From NCBI RefSeq assembly GCF_014648475.1, contig NZ_BMRE01000008.1, forward strand, positions 62,001 to 126,000: a DNA stretch of 64,000 nucleotides, written 5' to 3'. Shown here piece by piece: positions 54,301 through 62,740 of the stretch (its first letter is position 1; the number at the start of each line of letters is the position of its first letter). The position numbers were made by a program, and so were the translations under genes. Source of the DNA: Lentzea flava (GTDB lineage: Bacteria > Actinomycetota > Actinomycetes > Mycobacteriales > Pseudonocardiaceae). The notes below the pieces were generated by a model that worked only from the letters and a program-made list of their open reading frames with translations, was not told where the DNA came from and did no database searches.

Positions 54301-56289
54301 ACCCACCGCGACGTGCTCAGCCTCGCGTTCGACCCGTGCTGGCGCTCAGGGCCGGGGGAGCGGGTGCTGATGCACTCGCCGCACGCGTTCGACATCTCGA
54401 CCTACGAGCTGTGGGTGCCGCTGCTGACCGGCGCGCAGATCGTCGTGGCACCGCCCGGTGATCTCGACGTGGTCGCGTTGCGGCAGGCGATCACCGGTGT
54501 CACCTGCGTGATGCTGACCGCGGGCCTCTTCGGGCTGCTGGCCGACCTCGCGCCGGACTGCTTCGCCGGCGTCCGCGAGGTGTGGACCGGTGGCGACGTG
54601 GTGTCCGCGACCGCGATCAAGAGGGTGCTCGACGTCTGCCCGTGCACGGTCGTGCAACACCTTTACGGCCCGACCGAGACGACGCTGGGTGTCACGCACC
54701 TGACGTTGACCGCTTCGCAGGCCGTTCCGCCGACCGTCCCCATTGGACATCCGTTGCAGGGCGTTCGCGCCTACGTGCTGGACGAGCGCCTGTCACCGGT
54801 GCCCACCGGGGTCGCGGGGGAGCTGTACCTCGCGGGTGCCGGACTGGCCCGCGGCTACCTCGGCCGTTCCGCGCTGACGTCGGAACGGTTCGTCGCCGAC
54901 CCGTTCGGCCCGGCCGGATCCCGCATGTACCGCACCGGTGACGTGGCGCGGTGGCGGGCGGACGGCACGCTGGAGTTCGCCGGCCGTGCCGACGACCAGG
55001 TCAAGGTCCGCGGGTTCCGGGTGGAGCTGGGCGAGGTCGAGACGGCGATCGCCGCGCACCCGGACGTCACCCGTGCCGCCGTGGTCCGCGTCGACGACCG
55101 GCTCGTCGGGTACCTGGTGGCGGAGCAGGTGGATCTCGCCGGCCTGCGCCAGGACCTCGCCCGCACGCTGCCCGACTACATGATCCCGTCGGCGCTGCTC
55201 GTGCTCGACCGGTTGCCGTTGACCCCCAACGGAAAGCTCGACAGGGCCGCGCTGCCCGCACCGGACTGGGCGGCCTCCGACACCGCCGACGCGCCGCTCA
55301 CCCCGCAGGAGGAGGTGCTGGCGGGCCTGTTCGCCGAGGTGCTCGGCCTGGCCAGGGTCGGCAGGAGCGACAGCTTCTTCGACCTGGGCGGGCACTCGCT
55401 GCTCGTCGCCCGGCTGGCCGCGCGGATCACCGCCGTGCTCGGCGTGACCGTCGGCATCCGCGACCTGTTCGAGGCGCCAACCGTCGCGGCTTTGGCGCAA
55501 CGGCTGGAGGTCGGCACCGAGCACGACTCGCTGGACGTGCTGCTTCCGTTGCGCACCAGCGGTGACGGGCATCCGCTGTTCTGCGTCCACCCCGCCGGTG
55601 GCATCGGCTGGATCTACTCCGGACTGCTGCGCCACCTCGACGACCGGCCGCTGTACGCGTTGCAGGCGCGGGGACTCGGCGGCCCCGACCCGTTGCCGGC
55701 CACGATCGAGGAGATGGCGGCGGACTACGCCGAACAGCTCCGCAAGGCGCAGCCGCAGGGCCCGTACCACCTGCTCGGCTGGTCGTTCGGCGGCATGGTC
55801 GCGCAGGCGGTGGCGACCAGGCTGCGCGAGCAGGGGGACGAGGTCGCGCTGCTCGCGGTGCTCGACGCGTTTCCGTCGACCTGGGAGGAGGGCCACGAGC
55901 TCGGCGAGCAGGACATCCTGCGGCTGCTGCTCAACGCCGTGAACGCCTCGGCTGGCGACCGCCCGCTGACCAGGGAGACCGTGCGCGAGGTGCTGCGTTC
56001 CGAAGGCAGCGCCCTCGCGAACCTGGGCGAGCAGCACATCGACGCGATGCTCGAGGTGTTCCTCAACAACAGCACCCTGATGCAGCGCTTCGAGCCCGCG
56101 CTCTTCGACGGCGACCTGCTCGTCTTCACCGCGGCACAGGGCCGCACGGAGTCCTCGCCGACTGCTTCGGCGTGGCAGCCGTACGTCACCGGACGCATTG
56201 ATGACCACTTAGTCGACGCCGACCACGGCGGCATGACGCGACCCGACGCGCTGGCCGAGGTGGCCCGCGTGCTCAACGAAAGGCACTGA
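42337..56289 (+). CDS. NRPS, modules 3-6 of the group B arm: (C-A-PCP)x4 with N-MT and TE
   Basis: The protein is 4,650 aa. C1 (HHILIDG at 135) follows the upstream E domain, so it should be D-L specific. A1 reads DVQFAAHVV(K): proline; PCP Ser952. C2 (HHIAGDG, 1131); A2 reads DAWTVAAVC(K): phenylalanine, with an N-methyltransferase inserted (about 1889-2200; VLELGVGSG at 1946); PCP Ser2307. C3 (2487); A3 reads DFQFLGVAV(K): pipecolate-like; PCP Ser3334. C4 (3510); A4 reads DIYMWGLLG(K), closest to hydroxyphenylglycine codes but with Met where those have His, so perhaps phenylglycine; PCP Ser4354. The TE has Ser4483 (GWSFGG), Asp4510 and His4630. Pro, N-Me-Phe, Pip, Phg is the order of SnbDE in pristinamycin I. 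A TTA codon occurs at 56209. The TE should close the ring on threonine. Confidence 0.95.
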   Translation: MTQQAIADVLPLSPLQEGLLFHALYDEQDIDVYHVQLIFDLDGPVHAPTMRAAVDGLLRRHPNLRAAFWQQGLDRAVQIVPHEARVPWTELGESEMDSYLAEDRVRRFDLAKPPLLRAALIRLAPEKHRLVLTTHHILIDGWSMPLLTQELFALYGSGGDESVLPPVTPYRAYLSWLSQQDQETAREAWRAALQDLEEPTLIAGADRGRASALPTQLSVDLPADVNTAVKTAARTAGITVNTFVQCAWAMLLGSVSGRTDVVFGATMSGRPPEVPGIESMLGLFINTLPVRVKLDPAASVREVLHEVQDQQSRLMSHQHLGLTEIQRVAGHGELFDTVVVFENYPLDQGVLRSSAAGVHMTGIEVNDATHYPVSLLVIPGETTRLRLDHRADLIDDAAAQLLADRFVHLLASLAAGLDTALGRIDVLFPGERGQLLAGPVSEAVAQTLPELFEAQVARTPDAVAVTFEGAQLTYAELNERANQVAHKLIAAGAGPDEIVAIQLPRSLDMIAALVGVLKSGAAYLPVDPEYPAARIEAMLTDAAPLCVLTPEWFTEFECSENPTDVDRVRPLRPEHPVYVIYTSGSTGKPKGVVMPASVLVNLLRWERSGGPGTVTAQFTTLSFDVAAQEILSALLSGKTLAVPSDETRRDSAAFVRWLVANEVNELFAPNLVIESLCQAAAELGVELPALKDIAQAGEAFVLSERVREIHRTTALHNHYGPAETHVVTTASVPQDSADRPPIGLPIGNARAYVLDAALRVVPQGVTGELYLAGAVLAQGYLKRPGLTAQRFVADPFGAPGSRMYRTGDLARVNASGSLEFVGRADHQVKVRGFRIELGEIESVLLAQPGVVKAAVIARDSVLVAYVVGEVDREDVAKRLPDFMVPSAYVTLDEFPLNPNGKLDRAALPAPESAPSRRPRTASEEIICGLFAEVLGRTEVGVDDNFFELGGHSLLATRLVSKIRAAVGAELTVRELFEAPTPGSLALIAGRSTTRPPVTVRERDELVPLSFAQKRLWFLHRLEGPSATYNIPLGLRMTGDLDVTALRAALDDVVMRHETLRTVFPDESGEPFQLVLDAPVVPFEVRSVTESELPDQIAEAGRHPFDLALETPIRVTVFEIAPDEHVLCVLLHHIAGDGWSFAPLLRDLASAYAARRSGTAPQWTPLPVQYADYTLWQSELLGSEESSDSVISTQLAHWTEHLRGAPAELDLPTDRKRPEVARYRGETVPFTVDPTLHLLLSQVARDHQATLFMVLQAALATLLTRMGAGTDVPIGSPIAGRTDEALDDLVGFFVNTLVLRTDTSGDPTFRELLGRVRSADLAAYAHQDLPFERLVEVLNPERSLSRNPLFQVLLAFQNMPAGELDFPGLVVAQEPVRVDFAKFDLALAVREEPEGGLVGDFEFNTDLFDRATIEAFGSRLRALLVQLVEKPQRRLSEFEVLLDGESDRLLTSWSATEGPVPATVPALFAAQVAERPDATALVFEDVELTYAELDERANRLTHLLISTGVAAGDLVALRMPRSVELVVAQLAVLKAGGAYLPVDPGYPAERIEYMLADAKPVVVLDGTQDTSAFPATAPAVDIDPAQPAYVIYTSGSTGRPKGVVVSHFGAHALVQSQIERLAVGPGSRVLQFASISFDAAFWELCMSLLTGATMVVAPADRLLPGDPLTKLVNEQRITHVTLPPTALAVMSPGEWPGVGTLVVAGEACPPDVVAAWSRDRVMINAYGPTETTVCATMSWPLSGVDVPTIGTPIVGARTYVLDEFLRPVPVGVTGELYLAGAGVAVGYLGRPGLSGERFVADPYGPAGSRMYRSGDLARWTANGELEFVGRADDQVKVRGFRIEPGEVEAALSACPGVAQAAVIARADQLVGYLVASSGEDLALEAGQVDEWQETYETVYSDVASGEFGETFDGWNSSYTGEPIPLEQMREWRQATVDSILAWRPRRVLELGVGSGLILAKVAPHVDEYVGTDFSHSVIDSLRAQIAARPEFAGKVSLDAKAAHELDGLPATFDTVVINSVAQYFPNARYLTEVIEGALRLLVPGGRVFVGDVRNLRLLPQFRAAVERGRGMMPAPERELLVDPSYFATIPGVSAVDVRVQRGTFHNELTRHRYDVVLHKQIDNVVSARDARTVPWTSLDDLKSLEGLVRVTGIPNGRLEEGIGVDPETLYELGAAAVTWCGDTELDAIFTTGDGVLTDVHLPEPNRPHTNDPARALGGGELVRAVRDHLSQRLPAHLVPSAFVVLDELPLTPNGKIDRKALPAPEFRSAERRAPRNADEQVVCALFAEVLGLPEVGVDDNFFDLGGHSLLATRLVSRVRAAAGVELAVRDLFEAPTPAEFAVLMSGAGNARPPLVRRERGERIPLSHAQQRLWFLNQLEGPSATYNIPLPLRLSGPIDAEALRHALADVVARHESLRTLFPQTDGEPYQHVLDEAEPVLEIVDVRQDELADAVREAARHAFDLAADLPVRAWLFRLGADEHVLLLLLHHIAGDGWSWAPLSRDLGVAYEARLRAEAPQWTELSVQYADYTLWQRDLLDEVLNPQLAYWEQALAGLPEQIELPTDRPRPAVASHDGDAFGFRISTGLHRSLLDLAKSEQATLFMVMQAALAALLTRMGAGTDIPIGSPIAGRTDEALDDLVGFFVNTLVLRTDTSGDPTFRDLLGRVRATDLAAYAHQDLPFEKLVERLAPERSLSRHPLFQVMLAFQNSVSGDLDLPGLAASLETIGVGIAKFDLHLSLAERVTSDGAPAGVDCALEYRTDLFDRATVEALADKLIRLLKLAAQAPDRPLRTFDLLRTEQAELLAAGRGDVRKVPKVTVPKLFESQAFRTPDAIAVTFEGTKLTYEELNERANRLAHLLIGRGAGPETVVALALPRSADLIVALVAVLKTGAAYLPIDVEYPAERIEYMLADAQPQVVITPELLRDSALADQPDHNPADFCRTSRLHRDHPAYLVYTSGSTGKPKAVVMPTSGLANLLTWHASRFPGGVGTTTAQFTAIGFDFSVQEILSALVTGRTLAVPSDSVRRSAEELVKWLSANEVNELFAPNLVIESLCEAAAEMRAELPALTDVLQGGEALTLSRWVREFFARPGRRLHNVYGPAETHAVTTSTLPDDPADWPATSSIDGTISNTRIYVLDEHLRLVSTGVAGELYLAGNGVARGYFGKHALTASRFVADPFGPAGSRMYRTGDLVRWRADGSLEFLGRADDQVKVRGFRIELGEVEAALTAQPGVSKAAVVVRDSVLVAYVVGEVDREDVAKRLPDFMVPSAYVTLDEFPLTPNGKLDRKALPAPETRVSRAPRTPVEEILCGLFAEVLGVDVAGVDDGFFELGGHSLLATRLVSKVRAVLGAELTVRDLFESPTPAGLAAAIASSERARPALVRYDRSRDVPLSFAQQRLWFLHRLEGPSPTYNLPFALRLTGVLDVQALRAAVRDVVTRHESLRTIFPDHTGRTCRILDEVPEVEFVAATDVAADLEAAVRYAFDLATELPIRVTLFEISETEHVLCLLLHHIAGDGWSLAPLMGDLVTAYTARCGGAAPQWTELPVQYADYTLWQRELLGSEDDPRSLVSRQIEFWRGALAGLPDELVLPTDRPRPAIGGADGDTVLFQLDGDLHRALADLARTQGASLFMVLQAALATLLTRMGAGTDIPIGSPIAGRTDEALDELVGFFVNTLVLRTDTSGNPTFRELLDRVRTANLAAYAHQDLPFERLVEALNPERSLSRQPLFQVLLALQNTPEAAVGLPGLEARVEPFGIGVAKFDLTVNLTERSSGVDAVIEYRTDLFDRGTVEALTERLITVLRAAVSTPDAPIGEIDVRTESERVLVFDAEPVIDGTIAERFAEQVARTPDAIAMSAGGVEITYCELDERANRLANKLIELGVQPEDAVGVLLERSPEVVIATLAIVKAGGAYVPLHHGFPAERMRLVLRETGAQLLITDRETDLGCVEVSVAQLLSPTADPGVRGHSEQLAYVMYTSGSTGAPKGIGITHRDVLSLAFDPCWRSGPGERVLMHSPHAFDISTYELWVPLLTGAQIVVAPPGDLDVVALRQAITGVTCVMLTAGLFGLLADLAPDCFAGVREVWTGGDVVSATAIKRVLDVCPCTVVQHLYGPTETTLGVTHLTLTASQAVPPTVPIGHPLQGVRAYVLDERLSPVPTGVAGELYLAGAGLARGYLGRSALTSERFVADPFGPAGSRMYRTGDVARWRADGTLEFAGRADDQVKVRGFRVELGEVETAIAAHPDVTRAAVVRVDDRLVGYLVAEQVDLAGLRQDLARTLPDYMIPSALLVLDRLPLTPNGKLDRAALPAPDWAASDTADAPLTPQEEVLAGLFAEVLGLARVGRSDSFFDLGGHSLLVARLAARITAVLGVTVGIRDLFEAPTVAALAQRLEVGTEHDSLDVLLPLRTSGDGHPLFCVHPAGGIGWIYSGLLRHLDDRPLYALQARGLGGPDPLPATIEEMAADYAEQLRKAQPQGPYHLLGWSFGGMVAQAVATRLREQGDEVALLAVLDAFPSTWEEGHELGEQDILRLLLNAVNASAGDRPLTRETVREVLRSEGSALANLGEQHIDAMLEVFLNNSTLMQRFEPALFDGDLLVFTAAQGRTESSPTASAWQPYVTGRIDDHLVDADHGGMTRPDALAEVARVLNERH

Positions 56290-56291
56290 TC

Positions 56292-56501
56292 ATGACGAAC
56301 CCGTTCGAGAACGACGACCACCGCTTCCTCGTGCTGGTCAACGACGAGGGCCAGCACTCGCTGTGGCCCGCGTTCGCCGAGGTGCCCGCCGGGTGGCGCG
56401 TCGCGTTCGGCGAGGACAGCAGGCAGGCCTGCCTCGCCCACGTCGAGGAGAACTGGACCGACCTGCGCCCGAAGAGCCTGGTGGAGGCCACCCGTGGCTG
56501 A
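56292..56501 (+). CDS. mbtH: MbtH-like protein
   Basis: The 69-aa protein has all family marks: NPFEN at the start, [13 protein letters not shown] in the middle and [10 protein letters not shown] at the end. MbtH-like proteins bind adenylation domains and are needed for folding or activity of many. It starts 2 nt after the NRPS stop and overlaps the next gene by 8 bp, so it is cotranscribed with the group B synthetase and probably serves several A domains of the cluster. Confidence 0.96.
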   Translation: MTNPFENDDHRFLVLVNDEGQHSLWPAFAEVPAGWRVAFGEDSRQACLAHVEENWTDLRPKSLVEATRG

Positions 56502-57462
56502 CACGACGGTGGTCGACGACTACTTCACGCTCGTCGACGACAGCTGCGTGGCGGTGCTGCCGCACGTGCTGAGGATCGCGGCCGAGCTGAGGATCGCCGA
56601 CCACCTGCCGGCCTCGGCGTCCTCGCTCGCGTCCGTTGTGGACGCTGACACCGACGCGGTGTACCGGTTGCTGCGCGCACTCGCGAGCGTCGGTGTGGTC
56701 AGCGAGTCCGGTGGGTCGTTCGAGCTCACCGAGCGCGGGCAGCGGCTGACCACGTCGTGGGCGTCGCTGGTGAACATCGATTCGCAGCTCGCGTGGATCA
56801 AGGCCACCGACACGATCCGCTCCGGTCGCTCGTCGTTCGACCAGGTGCACCGCGGGGAGTTCTTCTCGCACAAGGACGACGACCCCGAGGCGAACCGGAT
56901 GTTCCTGCGCCGCATGCGGGAACGCGCGAGCCGCTCGTACCCGGAGTTCGCGAGCTGTGTCGACTGGTCGGAGAGCTCGGTCGTCATGGACATCGGCGGC
57001 GGTGACGGCTACCTGATCGGAACGGTGCTGGCGCACGCCCAGCACCTCAGCGGCGTGCTGTTCGACCGTCCCGCCACCGTCGACGTCGTCGAGGACGCTG
57101 GTGTTCCTGCTCGTTTGAGGTGTGAGCGCGGCGACTTCTTCGAGAAGGTCGCACCCGGCGCCGACACGCACCTGATGTGCAGCGTCCTGCACGACTGGAC
57201 CGACGAGCAGTGCACGCAGATCCTGCGCCACAGCAAGGAAGCTCTGGAACCCGGCGGCCGGCTGCACATCGTGGAAATGATCGTGCCGGACGGCGACGAG
57301 TGGCACCCCAGCAAGTGGAGCGACGTCGGGATGATGGTGCTCACCGGGGGCAAGGAGCGCACGCTCCCGGAGTTCTCCTCGCTGCTCGAGGCTTCCGGCT
57401 ACGCGCTGCGGTCGGTTCGCGCGATCCCGAACTCGTACTTCTCCGTCATCACGGCTGTCTGA
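56494..57462 (+). CDS. SAM-dependent methyltransferase, O-methyltransferase type
   Basis: The 322-aa protein has an N-terminal winged-helix dimerisation part (about 1-95; [19 protein letters not shown]) and a class I SAM fold with DIGGGDGYL, then [11 protein letters not shown] and [15 protein letters not shown] usually holds the general-base histidine in small-molecule O-methyltransferases. Its start is GTG 56494, inside the MbtH gene. A typical streptogramin B carries no obvious O-methyl group, so the substrate is unclear: an arylglycine or tyrosine hydroxyl, a carbon acid such as a 2-oxo acid, or a group on the A component. N-methylation of Phe is already covered inside the NRPS. Confidence 0.82.
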   Translation: MADTTVVDDYFTLVDDSCVAVLPHVLRIAAELRIADHLPASASSLASVVDADTDAVYRLLRALASVGVVSESGGSFELTERGQRLTTSWASLVNIDSQLAWIKATDTIRSGRSSFDQVHRGEFFSHKDDDPEANRMFLRRMRERASRSYPEFASCVDWSESSVVMDIGGGDGYLIGTVLAHAQHLSGVLFDRPATVDVVEDAGVPARLRCERGDFFEKVAPGADTHLMCSVLHDWTDEQCTQILRHSKEALEPGGRLHIVEMIVPDGDEWHPSKWSDVGMMVLTGGKERTLPEFSSLLEASGYALRSVRAIPNSYFSVITAV

Positions 57463-57484
57463 AGGATTCTCAGGGGGAATTCCG

Positions 57485-58528
57485 ATGCTGTACAACGACC
57501 TGACAATGGGCCACGTCGAGTTCTACGTGGCCGACATCGCGGTGCCGCTGGCCGAGCTGGTCGACGGCTACGGCTTCGAGGTGCTCGGCAGCGTCACCAC
57601 GCCGAGCCACACGTCCACCGCGGTCGGCCAGGGCGAGATCGTCTTCGTGCTGACCCAGCCCCACGACGACGACCACCCGGCGAGCCTCTACGTCGCGCGC
57701 CACGGCGACGGCGTCGCGAACATCGTCCTGCGCACGTCCGACGCGCGCGGCGCGTTCACCTCCGCGGTGTCCGCCGGAGCCCATCCCGTTGTGGTGCCGA
57801 AGGAATCCGCCGGCGTGGTGTCCGCGGTGATCGGCGCGTTCGGCGACGTCGTGCACACCTTCCTGCAGGCCCCCGAGGGTTTCATCCCCGGCTTCGGCAC
57901 GCTGCCCACGCCCGCCCCGCGCGAGGACGGACTGCTGGCCCTGGACCACTTCGCGGTGTGCCTGGAGGCGGGCGACCTCGCCCCGGCCGTCGAGTTCTAC
58001 GAGTCGGTGCTCGGCTTCTCGGCGATCTTCGAGGAGCGCATCGCCGTGGGCGACCAGGCGATGAACTCCAAGGCCGTGCAGAGCGCCTCGGGCACCGTGA
58101 CGTTCACGCTGATCGAGCCCGACACGACCGCCAAGCCGGGCCAGATCGACGACTTCCTGAAGGACCACGGCGGCGCCGGCGTCCAGCACATCGCCTTCAC
58201 GTCGAAGAACATCGTGCGCGCCGTCAGCGACCTGAACCGCCGCGGCGTGCGGTTCCTCGACCCGCCCAAGACGTACTACCGCATGCTGTCCGACCGTCTG
58301 GAGCTCGTCCGCCACACGGCCGACGACCTGGAACCGCTCGGCATCCTGGTCGACGCCGACCACGACGGCCACCTGTTCCAGATCTTCACCCGCTCCACCC
58401 ACCCGCGCCGCACGTTGTTCTTCGAGGTGATCGAGCGCCTGCACGCCCAGACGTTCGGCAGCGGCAACGTCCAGGCGCTCTACCAGGCCGTCGAGATGGA
58501 ACGTATCACCGCCCAGGAACAGCTGTGA
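57485..58528 (+). CDS. hmaS: 4-hydroxymandelate-synthase-like dioxygenase (HPPD family)
   Basis: The 347-aa non-heme iron enzyme has two vicinal-oxygen-chelate halves. Iron ligands are expected at His155 (LDHFAV), His235 (VQHIAF) and Glu314 (FFEVIER). The stretch QAMNSKAVQSASGTVTFTL follows the hydroxymandelate synthase of glycopeptide producers closely, as remembered, more than tyrosine-catabolic HPPD. HmaS oxidises 4-hydroxyphenylpyruvate to 4-hydroxymandelate and can also take phenylpyruvate. With the aminotransferase gene overlapping its stop by 4 bp (GTGA), it fits arylglycine supply for the last NRPS module. The intermediate oxidation needs a mandelate oxidase that is not in the window. 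A GGGGGAA site precedes the ATG. Confidence 0.87.
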   Translation: MLYNDLTMGHVEFYVADIAVPLAELVDGYGFEVLGSVTTPSHTSTAVGQGEIVFVLTQPHDDDHPASLYVARHGDGVANIVLRTSDARGAFTSAVSAGAHPVVVPKESAGVVSAVIGAFGDVVHTFLQAPEGFIPGFGTLPTPAPREDGLLALDHFAVCLEAGDLAPAVEFYESVLGFSAIFEERIAVGDQAMNSKAVQSASGTVTFTLIEPDTTAKPGQIDDFLKDHGGAGVQHIAFTSKNIVRAVSDLNRRGVRFLDPPKTYYRMLSDRLELVRHTADDLEPLGILVDADHDGHLFQIFTRSTHPRRTLFFEVIERLHAQTFGSGNVQALYQAVEMERITAQEQL

Positions 58529-59778
58529 ACCTCTTCCCCGCGTTGGCGGACCCCGCGCTGACGTCGATGAACCTCCTCAACGAGATAGCCGAACGCCACC
58601 CCGCCGCGATCTCCTTCGCGGCGGGCAGGCCGACCGAGGAACACTTCTGCTACGACGACCTGACGCGGTACCTCGACGCGTACCGCACGTATCTGTTGCA
58701 GGACAAGGGCTACACCGACGCGCAGGTGAACCGCGAGCTGATGCAGTACGGCCGCACCCAGGGCGTGATCAACGACCTGGTGGCCCGCAACCTCCTCGTG
58801 GACGAGGGCATCACCGCCTCCCCGGAGTCGATCGTCGTGACGGTCGGCTGCCAGGAGGCGATGTTCCTCGTCCTGCGCGCGCTCCGCGCCACCCCGTCCG
58901 ACGTGGTGCTGGCGGTGGCGCCGACCTACGTGGGCGTGGTCGGCGCGGCCCGGCTGCTGGACATGCCGGTCCTCCCGGTGCGGTCCGGTCCGTCCGGCGT
59001 CGACCTCGACGACCTGGTGACACAGCTGCGCAGCGCGCGGGCGGCAGGCCTCCGCCCGCGCGCGCTCTACCTGATCCCGGAGTTCGCGAACCCGTCCGGC
59101 GTGAGCCTCGACCTGGAGACCCGCCACCGTCTGCTGTCCCTGGCCGCCTCCGAGGACTTCCTTCTGCTGGAAGACAATCCGTACGGCCTCTTCCAACGCG
59201 GCTTCACCACCCGCCCGCCGACGTTGAAGGCGCTGGATTCGTCGTCGCGGGTCATCTACCTGGGCTCGTTCGCGAAAACCGCGGTCCCCGGCGCCCGCGT
59301 CGGTTACGTGGTGGCCGATCAGCCGGTGGGCACGGGCCTGCTTTCCTTCGAGCTGGCCAAGCTCAAGAGCATGCTGACGGTGAACACCTCGCCGATCGCC
59401 CAGGCCGTGGTGGGCGGCAAACTCCTGGAACACGGCTGCAGCCTGGTCTCGGCCAACGTCCGCGAGGCCGCCATCTACCGCCGCAACATGACGTTGCTCC
59501 TGAACGGCCTGGCCACGCGCTTCCCGTCCGCGACCTGGACCGTGCCGTCCGGCGGCTTCTTCGTGGTGCTCTCGGTGGACTTCCACGTGGACGACGCCCT
59601 GCTGGCCCACTCCGCATCACGACACGGCGTGCTGTGGACCCCGATGCACCACTTCTACGGCGGCGCAGGAGGCCACAACCAACTTCGCCTGTCCTGCTCG
59701 TCCGTGACTCCCGCGCAGATCCCGGAGGGCCTGGACCGCCTGGCGGCCCTGGTCTCCGACGTCAGACGAGCGGCGTGA
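58525..59778 (+). CDS. hpgT: HpgT-like aminotransferase for arylglycine formation
   Basis: The 417-aa PLP enzyme belongs to the class I/II (aspartate-aminotransferase fold) group, with Lys251 in YLGSFAKTAVPG, EDNPYG and a C-terminal LRLSCSS arginine motif. HpgT enzymes convert (hydroxy)phenylglyoxylate to (hydroxy)phenylglycine. Overlap with the HmaS-like gene supports that role over general metabolism. The start is GTG 58525; the frame runs open upstream inside the dioxygenase gene. Its 3' end overlaps the convergent regulator gene by 17 bp. It is the last biosynthetic gene recognised in the cluster. Confidence 0.85.
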   Translation: MNLFPALADPALTSMNLLNEIAERHPAAISFAAGRPTEEHFCYDDLTRYLDAYRTYLLQDKGYTDAQVNRELMQYGRTQGVINDLVARNLLVDEGITASPESIVVTVGCQEAMFLVLRALRATPSDVVLAVAPTYVGVVGAARLLDMPVLPVRSGPSGVDLDDLVTQLRSARAAGLRPRALYLIPEFANPSGVSLDLETRHRLLSLAASEDFLLLEDNPYGLFQRGFTTRPPTLKALDSSSRVIYLGSFAKTAVPGARVGYVVADQPVGTGLLSFELAKLKSMLTVNTSPIAQAVVGGKLLEHGCSLVSANVREAAIYRRNMTLLLNGLATRFPSATWTVPSGGFFVVLSVDFHVDDALLAHSASRHGVLWTPMHHFYGGAGGHNQLRLSCSSVTPAQIPEGLDRLAALVSDVRRAA

Positions 59779-60475
59779 GGGGCCGGCTGCCCAGGCCGGC
59801 CTCGAACGCGTAGATCACCGCGTGCACCCTGTTCCGCAACTTCAACTTCCCCAACAGGTTCTGCACGTGCGACTTGACCGTGTGCTCCGACAACGTGAGC
59901 GCCAACGCGATCTCCGCGTTGCTCAACCCACGCGCGATCAGTGCCAGCACCTCGCACTCGCGCCGCGTCAACCCGTCCCGGACAGCAGCCGGCACCTCAT
60001 CCCCGTGCAACGCCCCGCTGATCATTACGTACCCAGCAGCCGCCATCCGCACCGCCGCCACGAGCTGCTCCGGCGTGGCCGACAGCGGCAACGCCCCGCA
60101 CACCCCGTCGTCGAACCGCGGCGCCTGCCCGGCTCCGACCGTGAGCACCCGCGTGGTGCACCGCGCATGCCGCACCGCCACGAGGGTTGCCTCAAGCTCC
60201 GCATCGCCCTCTCGCACCCCGTGCAACAACAACACATCGGGCCAATACCTGCTGATCGCCCGCCGCACCGCCGCGCCGGGCTCACAGTCGCCGACCACCG
60301 CGATGTCGAGATGCGTACCGAGCACCGCCGCGATGCCGCGCCGCGCCAGCACATCCGGCCCGGCCACCAACACCTTGGCCACGTCGGCGTGCGGCTCCTC
60401 GGCGCCGGGCAGGGATCGCAGAGCAGGACGGTGGAACTCCAGCGGCTCGACTGCCTCGATCACCTGACGCCTCAT
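59762..60475 (-). CDS. LuxR/NarL-family regulator with degenerate receiver domain
   Basis: The 237-aa protein ends in a LuxR-type helix-turn-helix (about 165-230: LTRRECEVLALIARGLSN, then LSEHTVKSHVQNLL). Before it lies a receiver-like domain starting KVLVAGPDVLARRG, where the usual acidic pair is missing; the phospho-acceptor position in PDVLLLHG is His rather than Asp. It is therefore probably an atypical regulator not controlled by phosphorylation. ATG 60475 has GGGGAG 4 nt upstream; a longer frame exists but has no such site. It closes the cluster and may be its second pathway regulator. Confidence 0.85.
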   Translation of the reverse strand: MRRQVIEAVEPLEFHRPALRSLPGAEEPHADVAKVLVAGPDVLARRGIAAVLGTHLDIAVVGDCEPGAAVRRAISRYWPDVLLLHGVREGDAELEATLVAVRHARCTTRVLTVGAGQAPRFDDGVCGALPLSATPEQLVAAVRMAAAGYVMISGALHGDEVPAAVRDGLTRRECEVLALIARGLSNAEIALALTLSEHTVKSHVQNLLGKLKLRNRVHAVIYAFEAGLGSRPLTPLV

Positions 60476-60539
60476 CCGCTCCCCCTCGGCCACAGTTGCG
60501 ACCAACGTAACGGCGGGGGAGCGGGCGGGGCCGCCTTCT

Positions 60540-60568
60540 TCGAGCGGGCTTCGAGCGGTGGGCGAGGA
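60540..60568. promoter_or_regulatory. Putative SARP box near the LuxR-family gene
   Basis: TCGAGCG (60540), TCGAGCG (60551) and GCGAGGA (60562) repeat with exact 11-nt period, closely matching the box at 23108 heptamer by heptamer. It lies 65 nt upstream of the minus-strand regulator gene; read on the plus strand, it would point toward the HNH element. The 401-bp gap 60476-60876 otherwise holds only the left inverted repeat below and the HNH gene's 5' flank. Confidence 0.45.
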
Positions 60569-60645
60569 GACGTCGATCGGGAGGGCTGTGCGCGGGTCGG
60601 GTCGCGTTCCAGGTCGCGTAGGTGCTTTACCGAGCTTTGGTTGCG

Positions 60646-60783
60646 TCATCGCCGCTTCGCGACGATTGCGATTGGGGCTTGACTCCGATCCGAGCACGGT
60701 AGCGCCTCGCACCCAAAGTCAAGCCCCAATCGCGAGCGTGCGTGGTCGCTTTTGTGCGGTCGGGTCCCGGAAATTACCGCTTG
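60646..60783 (+). repeat. Left inverted repeat of the HNH element
   Basis: The copy contains GATTGGGGCTTGAC (60665-60682 region) and its complement GTCAAGCCCCAATC about 35 nt later, so it is itself a palindrome around a 30-nt centre. The same unit, reversed, is at 62396-62591. Confidence 0.9.
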
Positions 60784-60876
60784 CCGGTTTTGAATCGGTG
60801 GCGCGGAACCCGGTTCACTCGATGGTGTTCATTTTCGCCCGTAATATTGTCGTGATCTTGCGGTAGAGTCGAACAC

Positions 60877-62106
60877 GTGAGCGACCCCCGACTTCCCCTC
60901 CTCTCGACCGGCGAGCTGCTGCGCAGCATCGTCGGCAAGGTGACGGAAATCCGGGACCGCGAATATGCGGTGATGCAGGAAATCGCCGAGCTGAACCGGC
61001 GCGGAGCGGCCGCCGAACTCGGCTACAAAACTCTGCCGCAGGTGCTGCGGCACGCCCTCCGCTGGGATCCGACGACCGCCCGGCGCTGGGTCGAGCAGGC
61101 CGTCCTGCTCAGCAGCGAGATCACCCCGACCGGCAGTGAAGTCGCCGCACGACTGGCGGTGACCGCCGCGGCGGCGGCCGAGGGCACGTTGTCGATCGAG
61201 CACGTCGCGGCGGTCGCCGAGGTGATGAAGACCCTGCCCGCCGAGGCCGAACCACACCTGGCCGCACAGGTCGAGGCGCAGGTGGTGGACTACGCCCACG
61301 AGCACGCGCCCGCCGAGGTGCGCGCTCGCGGCACGACGCTGACCTACGCGCTGTTCCAGAACGACCCCGAACCGCGCGACCCCGAACCCGAGCCCGCGGG
61401 CAACCGGCTCACCCTGCGCCAGAGCAAGACCGGGGACTGGAAGCTCGCGGCGACGATGGACGCGGTCACCGGCGCGAAGTTCGCGACCCTGCTGGATCCG
61501 CTGGCCAAGCCCCGCCCGAGCACCGCCGAGGGTCCGGACCCGCGCTCGCGTGACGAGCGCCAGGGCGACGCCCTGGCCGAACTGATCGACCTGACCCTGC
61601 GGGCGGACCAGCTGCCCGAACACGGCGGCGAACCGGTCACCCTGACTTTGACGATGGCCTACGAGGACCTGGCTGCGCAGGCCGGAGCGGCGACGCTGGA
61701 CAGCGGCGAGCGCATCCCGGCCGACCAGGTCCGCCAGCTCGCGTGCAGTGCCGGGATCATCCCGATCGTTCTGGGCAGCCGGTCGCAGCCGCTCGATGTG
61801 GGCCGCCGGTCGCGGCTGTTCACCGCCAGCATCCGCCGCGCCCTGGTCGCGCGTGATCACGGCTGTGCGTTCCCCGGCTGCAGTCGTCCGCCGAAGCATT
61901 GCGATGCCCACCATGTTCACCACTGGGCCGATGGCGGTGACACCCGCATCGACAACGGTGTGCTGCTGTGCCGCCACCACCACACGCTGATCCATCGCAG
62001 CGGCTGGGAAGTCACGATCGAGCAGGGAGTGCCGGTCTTCTATCCACCGGCGTGGCTCGACCCTCAACGCAGACCCAGACGCAACCAGCTCCACACCGCC
62101 GCCTGA
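60877..62106 (+). CDS. DUF222 / HNH endonuclease-domain protein (13E12 repeat family)
   Basis: The 409-aa protein has a helical N-terminal DUF222 part (about 1-200; ALRWDPTTARRWVEQA) and a C-terminal HNH nuclease motif (about 325-375): CAFPGCSRPP with two cysteines, DAHHVHHWADGG, then NGVLLCRHHH. The zinc-binding Cys pairs and the catalytic histidines are all present. The family is abundant in actinomycetes; its function is not well known. Start GTG 60877 has no strong Shine-Dalgarno site. Inverted repeats flank it on both sides, so it appears to be an insertion beside the cluster, without a role in biosynthesis. Confidence 0.9.
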   Translation: MSDPRLPLLSTGELLRSIVGKVTEIRDREYAVMQEIAELNRRGAAAELGYKTLPQVLRHALRWDPTTARRWVEQAVLLSSEITPTGSEVAARLAVTAAAAAEGTLSIEHVAAVAEVMKTLPAEAEPHLAAQVEAQVVDYAHEHAPAEVRARGTTLTYALFQNDPEPRDPEPEPAGNRLTLRQSKTGDWKLAATMDAVTGAKFATLLDPLAKPRPSTAEGPDPRSRDERQGDALAELIDLTLRADQLPEHGGEPVTLTLTMAYEDLAAQAGAATLDSGERIPADQVRQLACSAGIIPIVLGSRSQPLDVGRRSRLFTASIRRALVARDHGCAFPGCSRPPKHCDAHHVHHWADGGDTRIDNGVLLCRHHHTLIHRSGWEVTIEQGVPVFYPPAWLDPQRRPRRNQLHTAA

Positions 62107-62153
62107 CCCCGACCAGGGGAACGCGAGCGGCCCACCTCACCACCACCTCGACC

Positions 62154-62186
62154 GCCACGGCCGTGCAGCACCACCACGGCCGTGGC
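62154..62186. terminator. Hairpin after the HNH gene
   Basis: A perfect 12-bp inverted repeat (62154-62165 and 62175-62186; GCCACGGCCGTG and its complement) with a 9-nt loop lies 47 nt after the HNH stop. It lacks a T tract, common for actinomycete terminators. The rest of 62187-62395 shows no recognisable feature. Confidence 0.6.
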
Positions 62187-62395
62187 ACAGCCATGCCCAC
62201 AACCCGGCCAGACACAGTCGGAAGCCGCGACAGCGACAAGAGCGATCACCCGAAGACAAGCACCGAGCCCACTGCGGCTATACGACACAAACCGCAAAGC
62301 CCCCGCCGCCACGCATTACCAGCGGCGAAGCCGAGGTGCCTCCCCGAAACTGCGAAGGCGAAGCCGAGCCGGACAGCACCTGATGCCACGCTGTT

Positions 62396-62591
62396 CAAGC
62401 GGTAATTTCCGGAACCCGACCGCCAAAACGCAACCACGCACGCTCGCGATTGGGGCTTGACTTTGGGTGCGAGGTGCTACCGTGTTCGGATCGGCCGGGC
62501 GCTTTACATGCCCGGCTTTTGAAGGCCGATCTGCGCCTCGCAAGGGCCCCGAAGTCAAGCCCCAATCGCAATCGTCGCGAAGCGGCGATGA
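62396..62591 (-). repeat. Right inverted repeat of the HNH element, with a 58-nt insert
   Basis: This is the reverse-complement copy of 60646-60783. It differs by an extra 58 nt (62495-62552) in the palindrome centre, which includes a terminator-like hairpin. Confidence 0.9.
62494..62520 (+). terminator. Small hairpin with T tract inside the right repeat
   Basis: GCCGGGC (62494-62500), a 9-nt loop, GCCCGGC (62510-62516) and TTTT form a short rho-independent terminator shape. It occurs only in the right copy. Confidence 0.5.
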
Positions 62592-62686
62592 AATGACCCG
62601 GCTCGTCAAAGCGCCCACGCAACCGCCCACGCAAGGTGACATCACGCAAGCCAGGTGACCCCTCCGCTGGAACCGCCACACACCAC

Positions 62687-62733
62687 AAAAAACCTCCCAG
62701 CGGCGCCAGGGCACGGTTAGGCGCCGCCGGGAG
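62687..62733 (-). terminator. Intrinsic terminator of the 3-hydroxyacyl-CoA dehydrogenase gene
   Basis: Arms 62694-62707 and 62720-62733 pair over 14 bp with one mismatch, and on the minus strand are followed by GG and TTTTTT (62692-62687). It begins 7 nt after the dehydrogenase stop. The stretch 62592-62693 holds nothing else I recognise. Confidence 0.8.
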
Positions 62734-62740
62734 AGCCAAA

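Larger units (their letters stand above)
60646..62591. mobile_element. Putative 13E12-type element: HNH gene between long inverted repeats
   Basis: A DUF222/HNH gene lies between two inverted copies of a 138-nt sequence. The outermost 39 bp (60646-60684 and 62553-62591) are perfectly complementary, and the inner 99 nt (60685-60783 and 62396-62494) differ at only a few positions. REP13E12 sequences of mycobacteria carry the same gene family and recur in genomes. No target-site duplication was recognised, and no transposase or integrase. Mobility is inferred. Confidence 0.55.

Noticed and set aside
61968..62460. Short plus-strand frames after the HNH gene (for example 61968-62405, 62182-62460)
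   Set aside because: Overlap the HNH gene or the inverted repeat, no domain, no ribosome site.
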